This document shows, piece by piece, positions 22,785 to 35,286 of a stretch of DNA of 64,000 bases (position 1 is its first letter; every line of letters begins with the position of its first letter). Source of the stretch: Adiantum capillus-veneris. Taxonomy: Eukaryota; Streptophyta; Polypodiopsida; Polypodiales; Pteridaceae. The notes under the pieces were generated by a model. It saw only the letters and a program-made list of their open reading frames with translations, was not told where the DNA came from and made no database searches. The DNA lies in contig CM043954.1 in assembly GCA_014529385.2 (NCBI GenBank), positions 93,179,247-93,243,246 on the forward strand, read 5' to 3'. Both the position numbers and the translations under genes were made by a program.

Positions 22785-24479
22785 GAGAGGATCTCGCCAA
22801 TTGATCAAGAGTTGGATGCTTTTCTGGTTGGAAAGATCTCATACCCACATGCACACTCTTGTTGATGCCTTTGTTTTTTGCCGGCTTAATTCTTTTACAC
22901 AACCAAATACATCGTGTCTCATGTGAAGATTGCATGATTTGCCTACATGTTGTCAGGTGCTTTTTTGCACTTAAAAAGATGAAAAAATTCTTTTAGACAG
23001 CTCATCAACTTGGATTTAGATGTGACATGTGGATGGTGAACTATATCGAAGGTACATAGAGTGGTGTGCTTTTTGTTGGTTATCACCATTATAACCCCTT
23101 CAAGGGACTAGGGGCCCTAGATGTGGCACGAGTTGTCTTAACAAGCTTTAGAATGTGTAAACAAGGCCTTACAAATGCAAAGAAATGAGGGGTAATGTGG
23201 CTAAGTGCTCATCTTGCATAGAGTTCAATGCGGACAATCATTGTCTATACATGGAGATTAACTTTACCAAAAAAAGAAAATGGGTCAAAAAGGTGAAAAA
23301 ATGACGCATCAATCATCGAGCCAAGGTGACCACAGTGGAATGCTTGCTTCGCTGGATTATCATCACTTTAAATGCATTTAAAGGAGGAAACCACATGTTT
23401 CATTGAGATGTAGCTGCAATGGGCTCCCTTATCTAAACTTCCATGGGGGCAACACTTTCTCAAGACGTGACCCATCCCTCTATTTTCGTTGCATATGTGT
23501 GAGATTACACAAATTGGTCAAAAGCCAACTAGACCCCAAACCCTTTAGGGACTTCCAATCTAGCCAATTTATGCAAGCCTCATGGTTAGGCCATAAGCAT
23601 AGGTCACAAGTTCGCCTTACCCTAGGACTTTCTTCATCATTCCAAGCCTTGGGCTGTGAGAGCATGATGCTACTTAGAGAGCTCCCCTCAATCAAGGTGA
23701 GGTAAAGCAGTCATGAAATTCTTGAAGTTTTTAGCTACACTAAAACCTTGCATTCATGAGGTTTATCCTTGTGGCATTCATGAGGTTTACCCCACAAGGA
23801 TGGCTTTGATATTAGTTGAAGTGACAACCTTCTCAGGAGGTCACTCATCTCAGTACTTTGTGAGGTTTCCACAAATTGGTCTAGCCATCTAGATCTGAAA
23901 CCTTAAGGTGGTAGGGATCTCCAGTCTAGCCAATTTTTGCAAACCTCATAGTTAGGAACCACTTATAGGTCACATTTTTGGCTTACTTCAATACTCTTTT
24001 GGTTTTTGAGTGTATTGCGAGGTAATTAACGATTGCTCTTGTCAAATTTGTGTTGGTGTGTCTACAGAGTGGTGGAGGTGCCACATGAAATGTGCATTTA
24101 GGGAGTTAAAAGGGAGAAGGTGAGTGGCTTTTTGCAAGGCACAATGGTGCTATCTTTGGTCAATTGGATTCATGGGGAGTAAGATAAGGAAGGGAATACC
24201 TTACTTTGGCTTATAGGAATGGTTTCTATGCGAGTTTCTTGGCTTTTGCTGAGAAAATGATATTTTTGGAGTGTCTCTTATTTGGCTTGGTTGGTTTGTG
24301 CTCATCATTCCAAGCCGCCTCAACCTCTATATTTGTGTAGGATGTTCAATGCTTATAATTATCAAGAGATGGGACTTGAATTATGAGAAAGGAGATTGTG
24401 TGGGTATTAATAAGAACTTGTGTGGGTTTCAAACTCTAAGGATGCTTACTTATAAAGGTGCCCCACTCTTTGCTTCTCG
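21221..24479. other. Non-coding, repeat-derived sequence, no gene recognised
   Basis: Frames are short and match nothing I know. Contents: a GA microsatellite at 22738-22790, and a diverged direct repeat (about 23505-23640 and 23868-24000) sharing CACAAATTGGTC, TCTAGCCAATTT and TGCAA-CCTCAT. The rest may be old transposon debris. Confidence 0.4.
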
Positions 24480-25470
24480 TCAGTTTCTAGAGAGAATAAG
24501 AGATACAGAGAAGCATTTGCACAAGGCTTGGCTTACACTTGCAAGGTGTTCATGCACACGACTATCATTGTAGATACGAACTAGGAGGCAAGATAGACTC
24601 CTTTCTAACAAAAAAGGAGACACGACAAATACACACAAAACAAGCAACGCGCTCTTATGTGCGTGCGCACACACACACATACACTTGCATCGACTAGAGA
24701 GAATAAGAGATATAGAGAAGCACTTGCACAAGGCTTGGCTTACACTTGCGAGTTTTTCATGCACTTTACCACTATCATTGAGCTTGTAAAGATATTATTC
24801 TAGCCTCTTGTATTGCTCAATTAGGTCTATGACATAACACAAAACAACTCAACAAACCAACCCATAGCCAAAACCAACTCAAACGGGGAACCACCTAGAT
24901 GTAGTTGTAAAATAGGATGCAAGAGAGTTTCCTTTCTGACAAAAAAGGAGACAACAAATACACACAAAACAAGCAACACGCTCTTATGCGCACACACCCA
25001 CTTGCATTGACTAGAGAGAATAAGAGAGAGAGAGAAGCATTTGCACAAGTCTTGGCTTACACTTGCAAGGTGTTCGTGCACTTTACCAATATCATTGAGC
25101 TTGTAGTATAGATATTATTCTAGCCTCTCATGCTACTCAACTAGGGCCATGACATAACACAAGACAACTCAACAGACCAACCCATAGCCAAAACCAACTC
25201 AAATGGGGGACCACCTAGCTATAGGTGAGAACTAGGATGCAAGAGAGTTTCCTTTTTGACAAAAAAGCAGAGACAAAAAACACACCCAAAACAAGCAACA
25301 CGCTCCTATGCACACACACCCACTTGCATCGACTAGAGAGAATAAGAGATAAAGAGAAGCATTTTCACAAGACTTGGCTTACACTTGCAAGGTGTTCGTG
25401 CAGTTTACCACTATCATTGCGCTTGTATAGAGACTACACAAACAACATGCTTAGTGCTAATCATTGCCAT
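24480..25470. repeat. Tandem repeat, ~325-bp unit, about three copies
   Basis: The phrase CTAGAGAGAATAAGAGA followed by AGAAGCATTTGCACAAG-CTTGGCTTACACTTGC occurs at about 24487, 24693, 25011 and 25333. The companion phrase CAAAACAAGCAACACGCTC occurs at about 24637, 24966 and 25287. Units include a CA-rich stretch and a segment with CATAACACAA-ACAACTCAAC. Spacing between full units is 320-330 bp. No coding potential is apparent. Confidence 0.85.
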
Positions 25471-26009
25471 CACACACATTGTCGTAGGGTTGCAAGAGCC
25501 CTCTCATCGTACCACTCTCTTACAATGAACCAATTTGATAACGAAGGAAGCATAAACACATAAAAAGAACAAGCTCAAATGACAAAGTTCCGAAGATATA
25601 AGTCACCTTGTATTCATCAATCATTTGGCACAAGTGGAGGGAGGGGGATGTGATGAAAGAGCATTTCCAATAAGGAAGTTTGAGATGTGCACTCCCATTC
25701 TCTTTCATATACAGTGTGTGGCATCAAAGCTTCTCTCACACCAAGGTGTGAAGCTCACAAAGTGGCGACCACATCAAAGTCTCTTCTCACGTGTATAGTG
25801 TCGAGGTGGTATATGAGAGATGAATTACAAAGAAGAAGAGAGACATATTTATAGGTTCGAGACTCCTCATTCAGGTTATTATTTTACAAGCTAACAAATC
25901 AATATTAAACTTTTTTTAACATCAAAATATGGCAAACTTCTCTTATTTGCTTGAGTCATGGATGGAAGCTCAAGAGAAAAGCATTATTGATGGTAGAAAA
26001 AGATGAAAT

Positions 26010-26050
<41 letters not shown>

Positions 26051-26571
26051 CATTTTCACTATTTACATCTCTTGAGGTGAGGTGCCTTCTATGATTAGAT
26101 CATTGGTTATTTGTGTTCGTAGATTAGTACTTGAAAGAAGAAATTGACCAAGTATGTATGCAAAGTGCATCACATGGGAGTGTACAATGGTAAAACTATT
26201 TGAGATGTATGAGTAATTGATGCAATATGTGAAGCTAAGAAAAAAGAAAAATATCACCTATGTATACGAGTTGATGAAGCGGTTAGTAAATATAGTCCTC
26301 CACGTAGCTTGTAGTTGTCGACAAAGTTGCATTGAAGTAAAAACATTGAACACTTGATACTAAAAGTCTCCCATTTTTAGAGGTTTACCTTGATATTTTT
26401 TAAGTTTTGGAAAGGGTGAAGAGGAAGTGGTAAGATGGAAGTGATTATAGAAGATATTGAAGTGTATATGTGTATAGAGACTGATTTTGAAGCCTGGAGG
26501 TAAGGAGGGAGGGGAATGGAGAAAAAGGTGAGAGGAAAGGTGGAATTTACATGTTTGAGTGAGGAATGAAA

Positions 26572-26613
<42 letters not shown>

Positions 26614-27537
26614 AAATAAAGGAGGAGGTAAAGAGAGTAGAAGATTACCTATCAAAGTAAGATGAGGGTAGATTGGGATTCACCATCATTTTGAAAAGGG
26701 AAGAACTAAATGAATTTTTTTTGACAAAATCATGTGTGTTTTCCCTCAACAAAATTCTTTTAGTGACCCTTCTTTAGTTGAACTTTCATAAGGCTTCAAG
26801 AGTGAGCCTTCAATGGATCATAACATGGCATAGGTCATTGAAGTTCCCTTTCAACATACATGGATGAGAATTATTGGTGAAATAAAATATATACAAGATG
26901 GAAGAATGGGATCTACAATGATGAGCTCATGGCATCTATATATTGACACATTAAATATTTGAAAACTAATAGTCTAAAATAAGAAGTATCCCTCAATTAT
27001 TAATTAATATGGTAGATGATTGTGAACTTATTTTCTATTGTGAGGAAAAAATATATGTAAAAAGTAAAAAAATCACTTATTGAGGGAGTATAAGAATTTT
27101 TGTGAATTTTGCTAGAGTAAAGTCACACTAAGCTTAAAAGAGGCTTTACATCTAGTGCACGAAATATGGACATGGATGGCATATGTGAAGTGGCTTACTT
27201 AGGCCTGGTAAAAATATGCACCTACATATAGTATATACATAACTCCTACATAATGGAGTAATCAAGTATATAATATAGCTAGGCCCAAGGTAAGAGGAAA
27301 TATTTATATGCAAAGAGTGGGTCATAATATCATTTAGGGTCTTTTTGTTTTTTGGAATGATCATTAACTCTCACACGTATTTGTACAATAAGGAGAAAAG
27401 GTGAATTTGTCAAATTTGTGTCTTAGATAAAATATGAAGTTCCTTTATGAAGGTAGCCTACCCAAGAGCTTTAGTTTTATTTCTAAGACAAAGGGCGGTA
27501 GCTGCTTGTTCCAAAATTGGAAGCCGAAAAAACGGAT
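25471..27537. other. AT-rich sequence with microsatellites, no gene recognised
   Basis: It holds a GA microsatellite (26011-26049) and a GT microsatellite (26577-26611) in AT-rich sequence with short frames only. The last ~100 bases flank the Copia-1 target site and may belong to the same older element as the sequence right of 45980. Confidence 0.4.
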
Positions 27538-27759
27538 TGAAGTCGCGGAGCGGAGCGTGGATTGACTCTCTCTCACACATACACACAGAGATACACAGAG
27601 AGCTTACACAATATGCAGAGAAGTCGTTGAAGGGTTATATCCCAAACCTTATTATCCACAAAAGTATAAGTGAGTATATACAAAGAGTTAGTGATAAGTG
27701 AGTTAGGCGGGCGGTCGGCCATATCCGTATAAGAGGCCACTTGGGCTTTAATCCCAACA
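27538..27759 (-). repeat. Copia-1 3' LTR with adjacent polypurine tract
   Basis: TG...CA ends. Immediately inside, 27760-27775 reads on the - strand as an AAGTGGGAGGT-type polypurine tract, as usual for plant Copia. Confidence 0.92.
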
Positions 27760-27843
27760 ACCTCCCACTTAAAGTCCAATGTGGCACTTTAAGTAACTGT
27801 AAATCTATGAACATAAATGTACAAAGATTTACATGGCTGCCAC

Positions 27844-29892
27844 CTATTCAATGCCCAATAACTCACGACAATGCACAAAGCCCTCTTTTGGAAGTCCTTT
27901 TGTGAGTAGATCAGCAGGATTGTCCTTGGTGTGGATCTTCAACAGTTGTATCTGCTTGTCTTCAAGTACTTCCCTAATGAAGTGATATTTCACATCAATA
28001 TGCTTAGTCTTCGAATGGAACACTGGATTCTTTGCCAATTGTATAGCACTTTGACTATCACAATATAACTCTGGCATATCTACTTTGATTCCCAAGTTTG
28101 CTACCAATCTACCAAGCCAAATAGCTTCTTTGCCTCATTTGCTACAACATACTCAGCTTCTTGGTAGACTACGTAACACAATCTTGTAATCGAGATCACC
28201 ATGATATGGCACCTCTAGCCAATGTAAAGACATAGCCTGATGTAGGTCTCCTTTTATCCAAGTCTCCTACATAATCTGAGTCAGTGTATCCTATGACACT
28301 CAAATCCTGACTACCATAGCATATGCACATACTCTTTGTATGTTTTAAGTATCTCATGATACCTTTCACTACCTCCCAATGTTTCTTGCCGGGATTTGAC
28401 ATATATCTGCTAACCACTCCCACTGCAAATGCAATATCCGGACGTGTAGCGATCATTCCATACATCAAACTACCCACTGCAGATGCATATGGAATCTTAT
28501 CCATTTCAGTATTTTCTTCCTCAGGCACAGGACAATCTTGTTTGCTAAGTTTCACACATGGTGGCAATGGAACACTCAATGCCTTTCCCTTCTCCATATT
28601 GAAACGTTGCAAAACCTTGTCAATATACTCTGTTTGAGATAACCAAATCAAGTTGTTTGATCTGTCTCTCTCAATGCGCATACCAAGTGTATGACTTGCC
28701 TCACCCATATCTTTCATGTCAAACGATTTTGCCATCTTTGACTTCAAAGCTGAAATTTCTTCCAGCAATCAACATGTCATCCACATACAAAATAAGGATC
28801 AGCCAACTTCCATCCTTAGCCTTCTTTGTATATAGACAGTGATCGAACTCACTACGTTTGTAGCCTTGAGAAAGCATAAACTAGTGGAACTTATGGTACC
28901 ATGCCCTCGGTGATTGTTTTCAGCCATAAAGACTTTTTAACAACTGGCATACCAAATTTTCCTTGCCTTTCTCAACAAACCCTTCTGGCTGTTGCATGTA
29001 AATTTCCACATCTAAATCACCATGCAAGAACGCTGTGTTGACATCCATTTGGTGCAACACCAAATCCAATATAGCAACCAATGCAAGAAAGCATCTCAAT
29101 GTAGTCATCTTGACCAGTGGAGAGAAGACTTCATCAAAGTCAATGCCTTGTTCTTGCTTAAAGCCCTTGGCAACAAGCCTTGCTTTGTACTTTGGCTGAC
29201 TATCATGAGCGGTGATCTTATACTTGTAAACCCATTTACAAGGTAGTGCCTTTTTGCCTTGTGGTAATTTAACTATCTTCCATGTCTGGTTTTTATGCAG
29301 AGCTGTCATCTCTGACTGCATGGCCAACTGCCATTTTTTTGAGTCAACCACTTGTAATGCTTCCTTGTAACAAGATGGTTCTCCGCAATCTGTGAGCATG
29401 ACATAATTTAGAGATGGCAAATAAGAATCAGGTGGTTGGGAGACACGCTCAGAACGTCTCACCACAACTGATTCGCCTCTCTAGCCACTATAGGGTGTTC
29501 CTGAGCTTGCCCATGTTGTTTTGATGTGCTAGCACTAGGTCCATCTTCCCTGAAGACAAGTCTTCTGATCTCCTCTGTCTTCTCTGGCTTAGCGTGAAAC
29601 TTGGATTCATTGAAATGCACATCATTGCTACGAATAACTTTTCTGGACTCAGGATCCCAAAGCCGGTAACCCATCTCGCCCGATCCTCGGTAGCCAAGAA
29701 ATATACACTTCTTGCTCTTTGGTTCTAACTTATTCATGAACTCCTTAGGAATATGGTTATAAGCTTCACAACCAAAGACTCTGAGATGCTTATACGAAGG
29801 TGCCTTGCCTGTCCATAGCATCTCGACCACTTCACTCTTATCCAGAACCCTACTAGGAGATCTGTTGATCAAATGGACTGGTGTAGCCACTG
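27844..29892 (-). pseudogene. Copia-1 integrase C-terminus, reverse transcriptase and RNase H
   Basis: On the - strand the segment starts inside integrase at the MULE boundary (AVATPVHLINRSPSRVL, then KAPSYKHLRVFGCEAY and KSKKCIFLGY). It continues into RT (NQTWKIVKLPQGKKALPCKWV, ARLVAKGFKQ, MDVNTAFLHGDL, and YVDDMLIAG near 28780) and RNase H (MYGMIATRPDIAFAVG, GYTDSDYVGD, YCDSQSAIQLAKNPVFHSKTK), ending at 27844. Several stops break it, for example at SLYG near 28920 and around 28130-28190. No function remains. Confidence 0.88.
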
Positions 29893-29901
29893 CTTCCGTC
29901 C
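29893..29901. repeat. MULE target-site duplication, left copy
   Basis: CTTCCGTCC matches CTTCTGTCC at 42730-42738 except for one base. Nine base pairs is the size made by Mutator-family transposases. Deleting 29902-42738 restores the integrase reading FWTE-AVATP in frame. Confidence 0.88.
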
Positions 29902-30086
29902 GAGTGCATCCATGGAGCGAGCCAAGAGCAGTGAGCCTTGAGCAAAAATGAGAAATCAGTTGAGCAGATAGAAGCGAGCACAAAGTAGCTTGAGACAACC
30001 CCACTGTAGTAAAATCAAGCCCCATGTATTTAGGGTTTAATATACTCCAGTGCACATAGAGAAAGACGATCCTAAAATCGCGAGAG

Positions 30087-30170
<84 letters not shown>

Positions 30171-30345
30171 GATTTTAGATGTACTACCTTTGCAAAAGGC
30201 CCAAATGATCTATGAGAGAAAAACATACAATAATCATACCTATGATACAATTATTTGAAACACGAATGAAACAAAAGAAACAACCTGAAAAGATTATGAG
30301 TGGTGGGTACAAAATGAGATAGTGACAAGCTAGAGGGGGTTTGAA

Positions 30346-30378
<33 letters not shown>

Positions 30379-30725
30379 TGACAGAGAGCATGCCATTCAA
30401 AGTTGACCATTGGAAAGCAATGGAGATTGCAATATAGACAAGAGAGAGTGCCATGGTAGAGTTGCAAAGTTTGCAAAACTCTTTGAATATGTTATGGATG
30501 AAATCTATCATATTCTTGAAGGAATAACCTAGAAAAAAAAATGCTTTAGTACCTACCTCTTACAAAAAGTTTATGCTGATTCATTTCAAAAATTAGGTGC
30601 TGAGTGGGTTACAAAATGCACTAAGTAGGAGGAACTAAATAACTGCAGTGATTTATAGACTATAGGTTTTGCTATCTTGTCTACCCTTCCAAAAACAAAA
30701 TAAGACATCACCCAGGCTATAGCCC
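29902..30725. other. MULE left subterminal region
   Basis: It begins GAGTGCATCCATGGAGCGAG and contains several GAGC/AGCGAGC motifs in the first 90 bases. Next come an interrupted GA microsatellite (30082-30168), a GT/GA stretch (30346-30379) and AT-rich sequence leading to the transposase stop codon. No separate gene is seen. Confidence 0.6.
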
Positions 30726-33700
30726 TTATAGCTGATTAGGTTGGATTCTGACTGCCTTTGTTAGCATATCCTTAAGAATGGCCTTTGGAATTCGTGCTTG
30801 ATGGATATGCATGTTGTTGTTGACATCTTGTCCAAGTACAATCAAGTACACAAAGTAAAGATGCTTGCAAGCAAGAAAGGATGCTTTTTTTGCCAACATG
30901 CCTTGAAAATCAATGCACGAACAAGATGGGACATTCTGAATTATAACTTCTATGCATGATGTAGGGGCTCTACTGTGACCCGTCAGTAGTTCTATGGTAA
31001 AAATCTCTTTCTCTCCTTCCACTTCTACGTGGCTTCCAGTCAATTTTGCTGACATTTCTAATGCTGCATTAACTTGAGCATAGGCAGCCTTCGATACCCC
31101 TGGTCGATAGGGATAATTTTGATCTTCATTTTTGTTGGCATGGGGCTCTCTCTGATGCACTTCTTTGGGGATCAATGATTCCGTTGACACTCCAATCTCA
31201 AATCCTGCCTTCACAAGTGCACAAGCTTCTTGGATGTTGAGTTTGGTGCCCTTTGCAATAGGCCAAACATGCGGAGCGCATTCTGGTGGGTGTATGATGC
31301 TTGTGACCATTCTCCATGTATGCCTCACATCTGTGTTGCAAAAGTAGCAAAACTTTTGCTTCCGCCAAGAAGATAATTGACAGTCACTCCAAAAACATGG
31401 AGCTGGGTCTCCCGGTCTCTGTCTCAATCCACACTTCTTACCAGCTGTCCAATGGTTACACTCCACTCTACTTGATGTTGGTATCCTGTGAATAGCCCAC
31501 TTTGTGTCATGGACATTTTGCTCTAGAGCTTGCAACAATTCACTGCATGGTTGCTCATGTGCTGCATTTGATGTCTTATCTTGCGTGACATAATTATACT
31601 CAGGCCTGTGGCTACAAATGCTTGTATCCATATCCATTAATGGTCGCTTGGCACGCATTGTCCTCTTCTCACCCTTGAAATTAACTCTGTTATTGAACAT
31701 TGGAGTACCCATGGAAGCATCATCCACTGCCCTTGAGGTGGCTGCTGGTGATGGACTAGTCTGCATGCTTGACATGGCTCTGTCAACTAAAATTTCCAAT
31801 GTTGGCCCCCCTCCAATATATTTACCATCCAAGAAGGCTAGACGCCGGGCACACTGAAGATAGGCATTAATAAGATCAGTGACACATGCATCATAAAGAC
31901 TAATTTTTTGCTTGTACCCCTCTCCAGCCAACCAACTTGCATGTTTGCTCTCAGAGAGGTTGGTCCTTGGAATCAATGCATTCATTATGGGCTCCCCATC
32001 CTTGACCATCATATGTCCCCAATGGCTAACCCTGAAATGCCACCAACTCAACCAACTATCTAGCTTTGGTATGTTTTTATCTGTTGTCTTGCCTGTTGCC
32101 CACCAGCTCCTAATCCTACGAAATTGCTCGAGTGCCACATCTGTTGTTTCAGACAATCTCCACTTCTCACACATCTCTTTATGCTTTGATTGGTACTGGG
32201 AGTGGATATACCTCTGTGTGTGCACCCTCAAATTATCCTCCCAGTGCCATAGACAAGACCTTTCCCTACCCACCATTTCCTTCTTGTCCCCGAACACATA
32301 TCTCACTGCATTCCAATTTGCTCCTGCCTCATCTGACATGAATCCTTGAAAATTGGCTGGCCTATCTGTGTGCTCAATCATAACCTGGTTCATAGATTCC
32401 CAAAACATTATTTGTGCTTCCTCATCCTCTTCTTTGAACTCGCATGTGGCAATAGTTAGAAGCTCTCCAATCCTAATAACATTACAAAGCCATGAGCCAA
32501 GGTATACAATAGTTTACACAATTAGTATCCACATCCACTTATTTATTTTTTAATACTTATTTGTTGCTTACGTGTGATCATAAACATGTGCTCCCATTGT
32601 GTGCCAGCCTCCTTCTATTCGATGGACATGGTCAAAACAAACCCATGATAATTGGAGGTCTTCATGTCCATCTCTATCCATCCTTCTGACCACATCTACT
32701 CTTGAACCTGGGCCAGTAGTAGACATCTTGAATATGAAGGACCGCTCTTGTGATGTTGATGCTTGCAACGGAAATCGAGAACCATGGAAGAACTGAAAGT
32801 GGCACTTTCTCTTTAGTTCAAGAATTGCATCATATCCATCACCCATTGGTCGAGTGGTCCTTCTACACTGCATCACCATTTGCTTTACCCTACAACATAC
32901 ATAATCATGGGTGAACCAATTTTTCAAGAATACAAGTGTTTTGGTGCTTATAAGTTGAAAACTTACTTCTTCATGTTGACAAGGGTAAGCAATTCTTGGG
33001 ACATCTCATGGACCTCCTTCTCACTTATAAAATCCCCACTGGTAATATTGTCATCTGCGAAGGCCTTGAGCACCATCTCTCTAGCCAATATCATTTGTAC
33101 CTTCCTAGGGCCTGCTCTATTGTCCATTGTCACTGCCTTAAGCTACTAAGGCTTTTATGTTCAGAATTGATGCTCTAGACATTCCCTTAGGGACGATGTG
33201 TTTGTGCTTGCCATGGTGCATAAATAGCCTACTATGGCAAGAATCCCTAGGCATAAAGTAGTAAACTGTTGCTGGACAATCTTTCACACACATGGGAACA
33301 TGCTTGCAAAAAAAGCATTCCAAATTTCCATAGCTCCCCATGGCTAGGCAGCCATTCTTTGGGAGCTTGGACAACTGACCATTCCAATGTTGCTTGTTAG
33401 TTTGATTAGTTCTGCTCCTAAATGAGCATCGCTCATTCATACATTGGAAAACCCCTCCACAAAAACTCTTCCTAAGGACAAAATATTTTTGAGTTCTTGT
33501 CTGAGTTTGTGGTTTTGTCCACAAATTTCCCTCATACTTTTGCTCCATACCCTCCATTGCCTTCCCCTCAATCATTTCATAGATGCAGAATTCTTGGTAG
33601 GTTTTTGGTAGATCTTTGACCTTGCCCTTGTATTCACGCTCTTGCATAATAGTGTGAAGCACATGGAGTGTACGGATGATCTAGAATGCAGAAACTGTTG

Positions 33701-34166
33701 TCTCAAAATTTAGAGTTTCTTCATCTAGCTTATCAAATTCAACATGATCTTCATTTTCCTCATCATCATCAATTTGTCTGCAAGAGAGCAAAAAAAATAG
33801 TGAAGAATTGTTCAAATTCAAACCTTCCAAAATGATCTTGGACTTACATGCACTTACATTGGTGCAGGTGATGGACCAATTGGAGATGACTCAGGGGTCT
33901 GAAAGATGTCTTCTAGTCTTGCAGTGTAATTTTTAGATAATGATTCCTCCAAGATGAAGTATGCCTCCATATAAACCCCCGCATAGGTGGGAAGAGGTGC
34001 CAAAACATTAAACTCTTGTCCCTCCTGAACAAGACCCTCGACAATGACCCTAGTTGTACCACACAACTTCTCTTGCAGGAGCTTGACGGGAAGGAGGCAT
34101 TTTCCATGGATGAATGGAATGTTGATGGACTGTCCGGACACAGATTGCAAGAAAATTTTAGCTTCC
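30726..34166 (-). pseudogene. MULE transposase with zinc-binding N-terminus and SWIM finger, inactivated
   Basis: The gene would cut and join the MULE ends. Traced exons, right to left: 34166-33858, 33777-32967, 32889-32572 and 32472-30726, joined by introns with GT-AG ends and matching phases. Exon 2 has a Cys-rich GCM/WRKY-like zinc region (FVLRKSFCGGVFQCMNERC) and CPATVYYF...HHGKHKH. Exon 3 carries SWVCFDHVHRIEGGWH, where the first catalytic Asp is expected. Exon 4 gives IGELLTIATCEFKEEDEEAQ, FMSDEAGANWNAV and CLWHWEDNL (the D and CxxH region of MULEs), and near the end CSC...ACKH, a SWIM zinc finger. Inactivating changes are an in-frame TAG at 33681-33683 and a one-base frame shift near 33140. 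A further upstream exon may lie near 34240-34310. Family assignment is confident; exact exon 1 is not. Confidence 0.82.
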
Positions 34167-34271
34167 CTGCATAAAAGAGAACTTTCAATCAGATCAACAC
34201 CATATCCATAGTTAATAATTTTGAGTAAATTGAACACGTGTCAAGTCAATCTGTACCAACAACTCTGTAAA

Positions 34272-34555
34272 GTTAACAATTTCACATTCATTCAAAAACA
34301 CTTCTGTCTCAATCCGAGTTTTTTTTTTAAATGAAATTCTGACAAATGCTTAAAAAATGTTAATCTTGAGAAATGTTTTAAAAAACGTTAATCTAGCGAA
34401 ATGGTTGTAAAAGTTAATAATTTCACAGACATTCGAAAACACTACTATCAATCCCAGTTTTTTTAAAAAAACTGAAATTCTGAGAAATGTTTAAAAAATG
34501 TTAATCTTGAGACATGTTTAAGAATACGTTAATCTGGAGAAACGGTTGAAGAAAG
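34272..34555. repeat. Two tandem copies of a ~141-bp AT-rich unit
   Basis: Copy 1 (34272-34412) and copy 2 (34413-34555) share GTTAA-AATTTCACA, ATTC-AAAACACT, AAATTCTGA-AAATG and TTAATCTTGAGA in the same order, with about 15-20% divergence by eye. Confidence 0.75.
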
Positions 34556-34690
34556 TTAGTTTGGTTTTTTAATTATATTCTAACTTTTCAAAACATTTTT
34601 ATTGCCCTTCAAATGTTCAACTTTTGAAATGCACACTGCTTATTCTTAATCGTTCATATTGTTTGCCTGGTTTCCATCCTTTGCAACGCC

Positions 34691-34768
34691 ATGAGGAAGG
34701 CAAGGCTCTTGCAAACGTCGCCACTGGCCAAATACTTCCACCCCTTAAGCCCCAAGAAAACAGCAAAG
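34691..34768 (+). CDS. Possible first exon of the ParB-methyltransferase gene
   Basis: ATG at 34691 opens 26 codons (MRKARLLQTSPLAKYF...) ending exactly at AAAG|GTAAGC, a strong donor at 34769. It is basic and does not match the transposase. It would make the microsatellite region an intron. I cannot find an acceptor that is both strong and in phase, so this stays tentative; the ATG at 35740 is an adequate start without it. Confidence 0.3.
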
Positions 34769-35004
34769 GTAAGCTTAACCTTTTGATTTAAGGACCATCT
34801 TTCTCAAATCTTTAAGCACGCTGAGCGCACTTAAAGATCTGAGAAAAGAGAAGGTGAATTTGACAGCAAATGAGAGCATTTGAGTTGAGCGTAGGTGTGA
34901 GGGGAATGGAAGATTCCTGTTGCTGTGTGTATTGAGCTGTTGCTATGTGTATTGAGCAGGTGGTAGCGCTGTTGAAGCTTGCATCACTACTAGTTCGTGG
35001 TAGC

Positions 35005-35073
<69 letters not shown>

Positions 35074-35198
35074 TATGAGAGACACTGTGTATAATAAAGC
35101 TCCCTTAACACCTCAAACAGCGTGAGATGCAGGGTGTGAGTTGTCGATGGAGAACTGGAGAGCAAATCCAGGAGGGGTCAGCGTGACTGCGAATGGAG

Positions 35199-35286
<88 letters not shown>

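Noticed and set aside
24480-25470. CRISPR-like periodic repeats
   Set aside because: Units are ~325 bp, diverged and without short unique spacers, in an intron-containing plant genome.
34691-34768. A PCNA-binding (PIP-box) motif QTSPLAKYF in the possible first exon
   Set aside because: The spacing between Gln, the aliphatic residue and the aromatic pair is off by one from the consensus, and the exon itself is uncertain.
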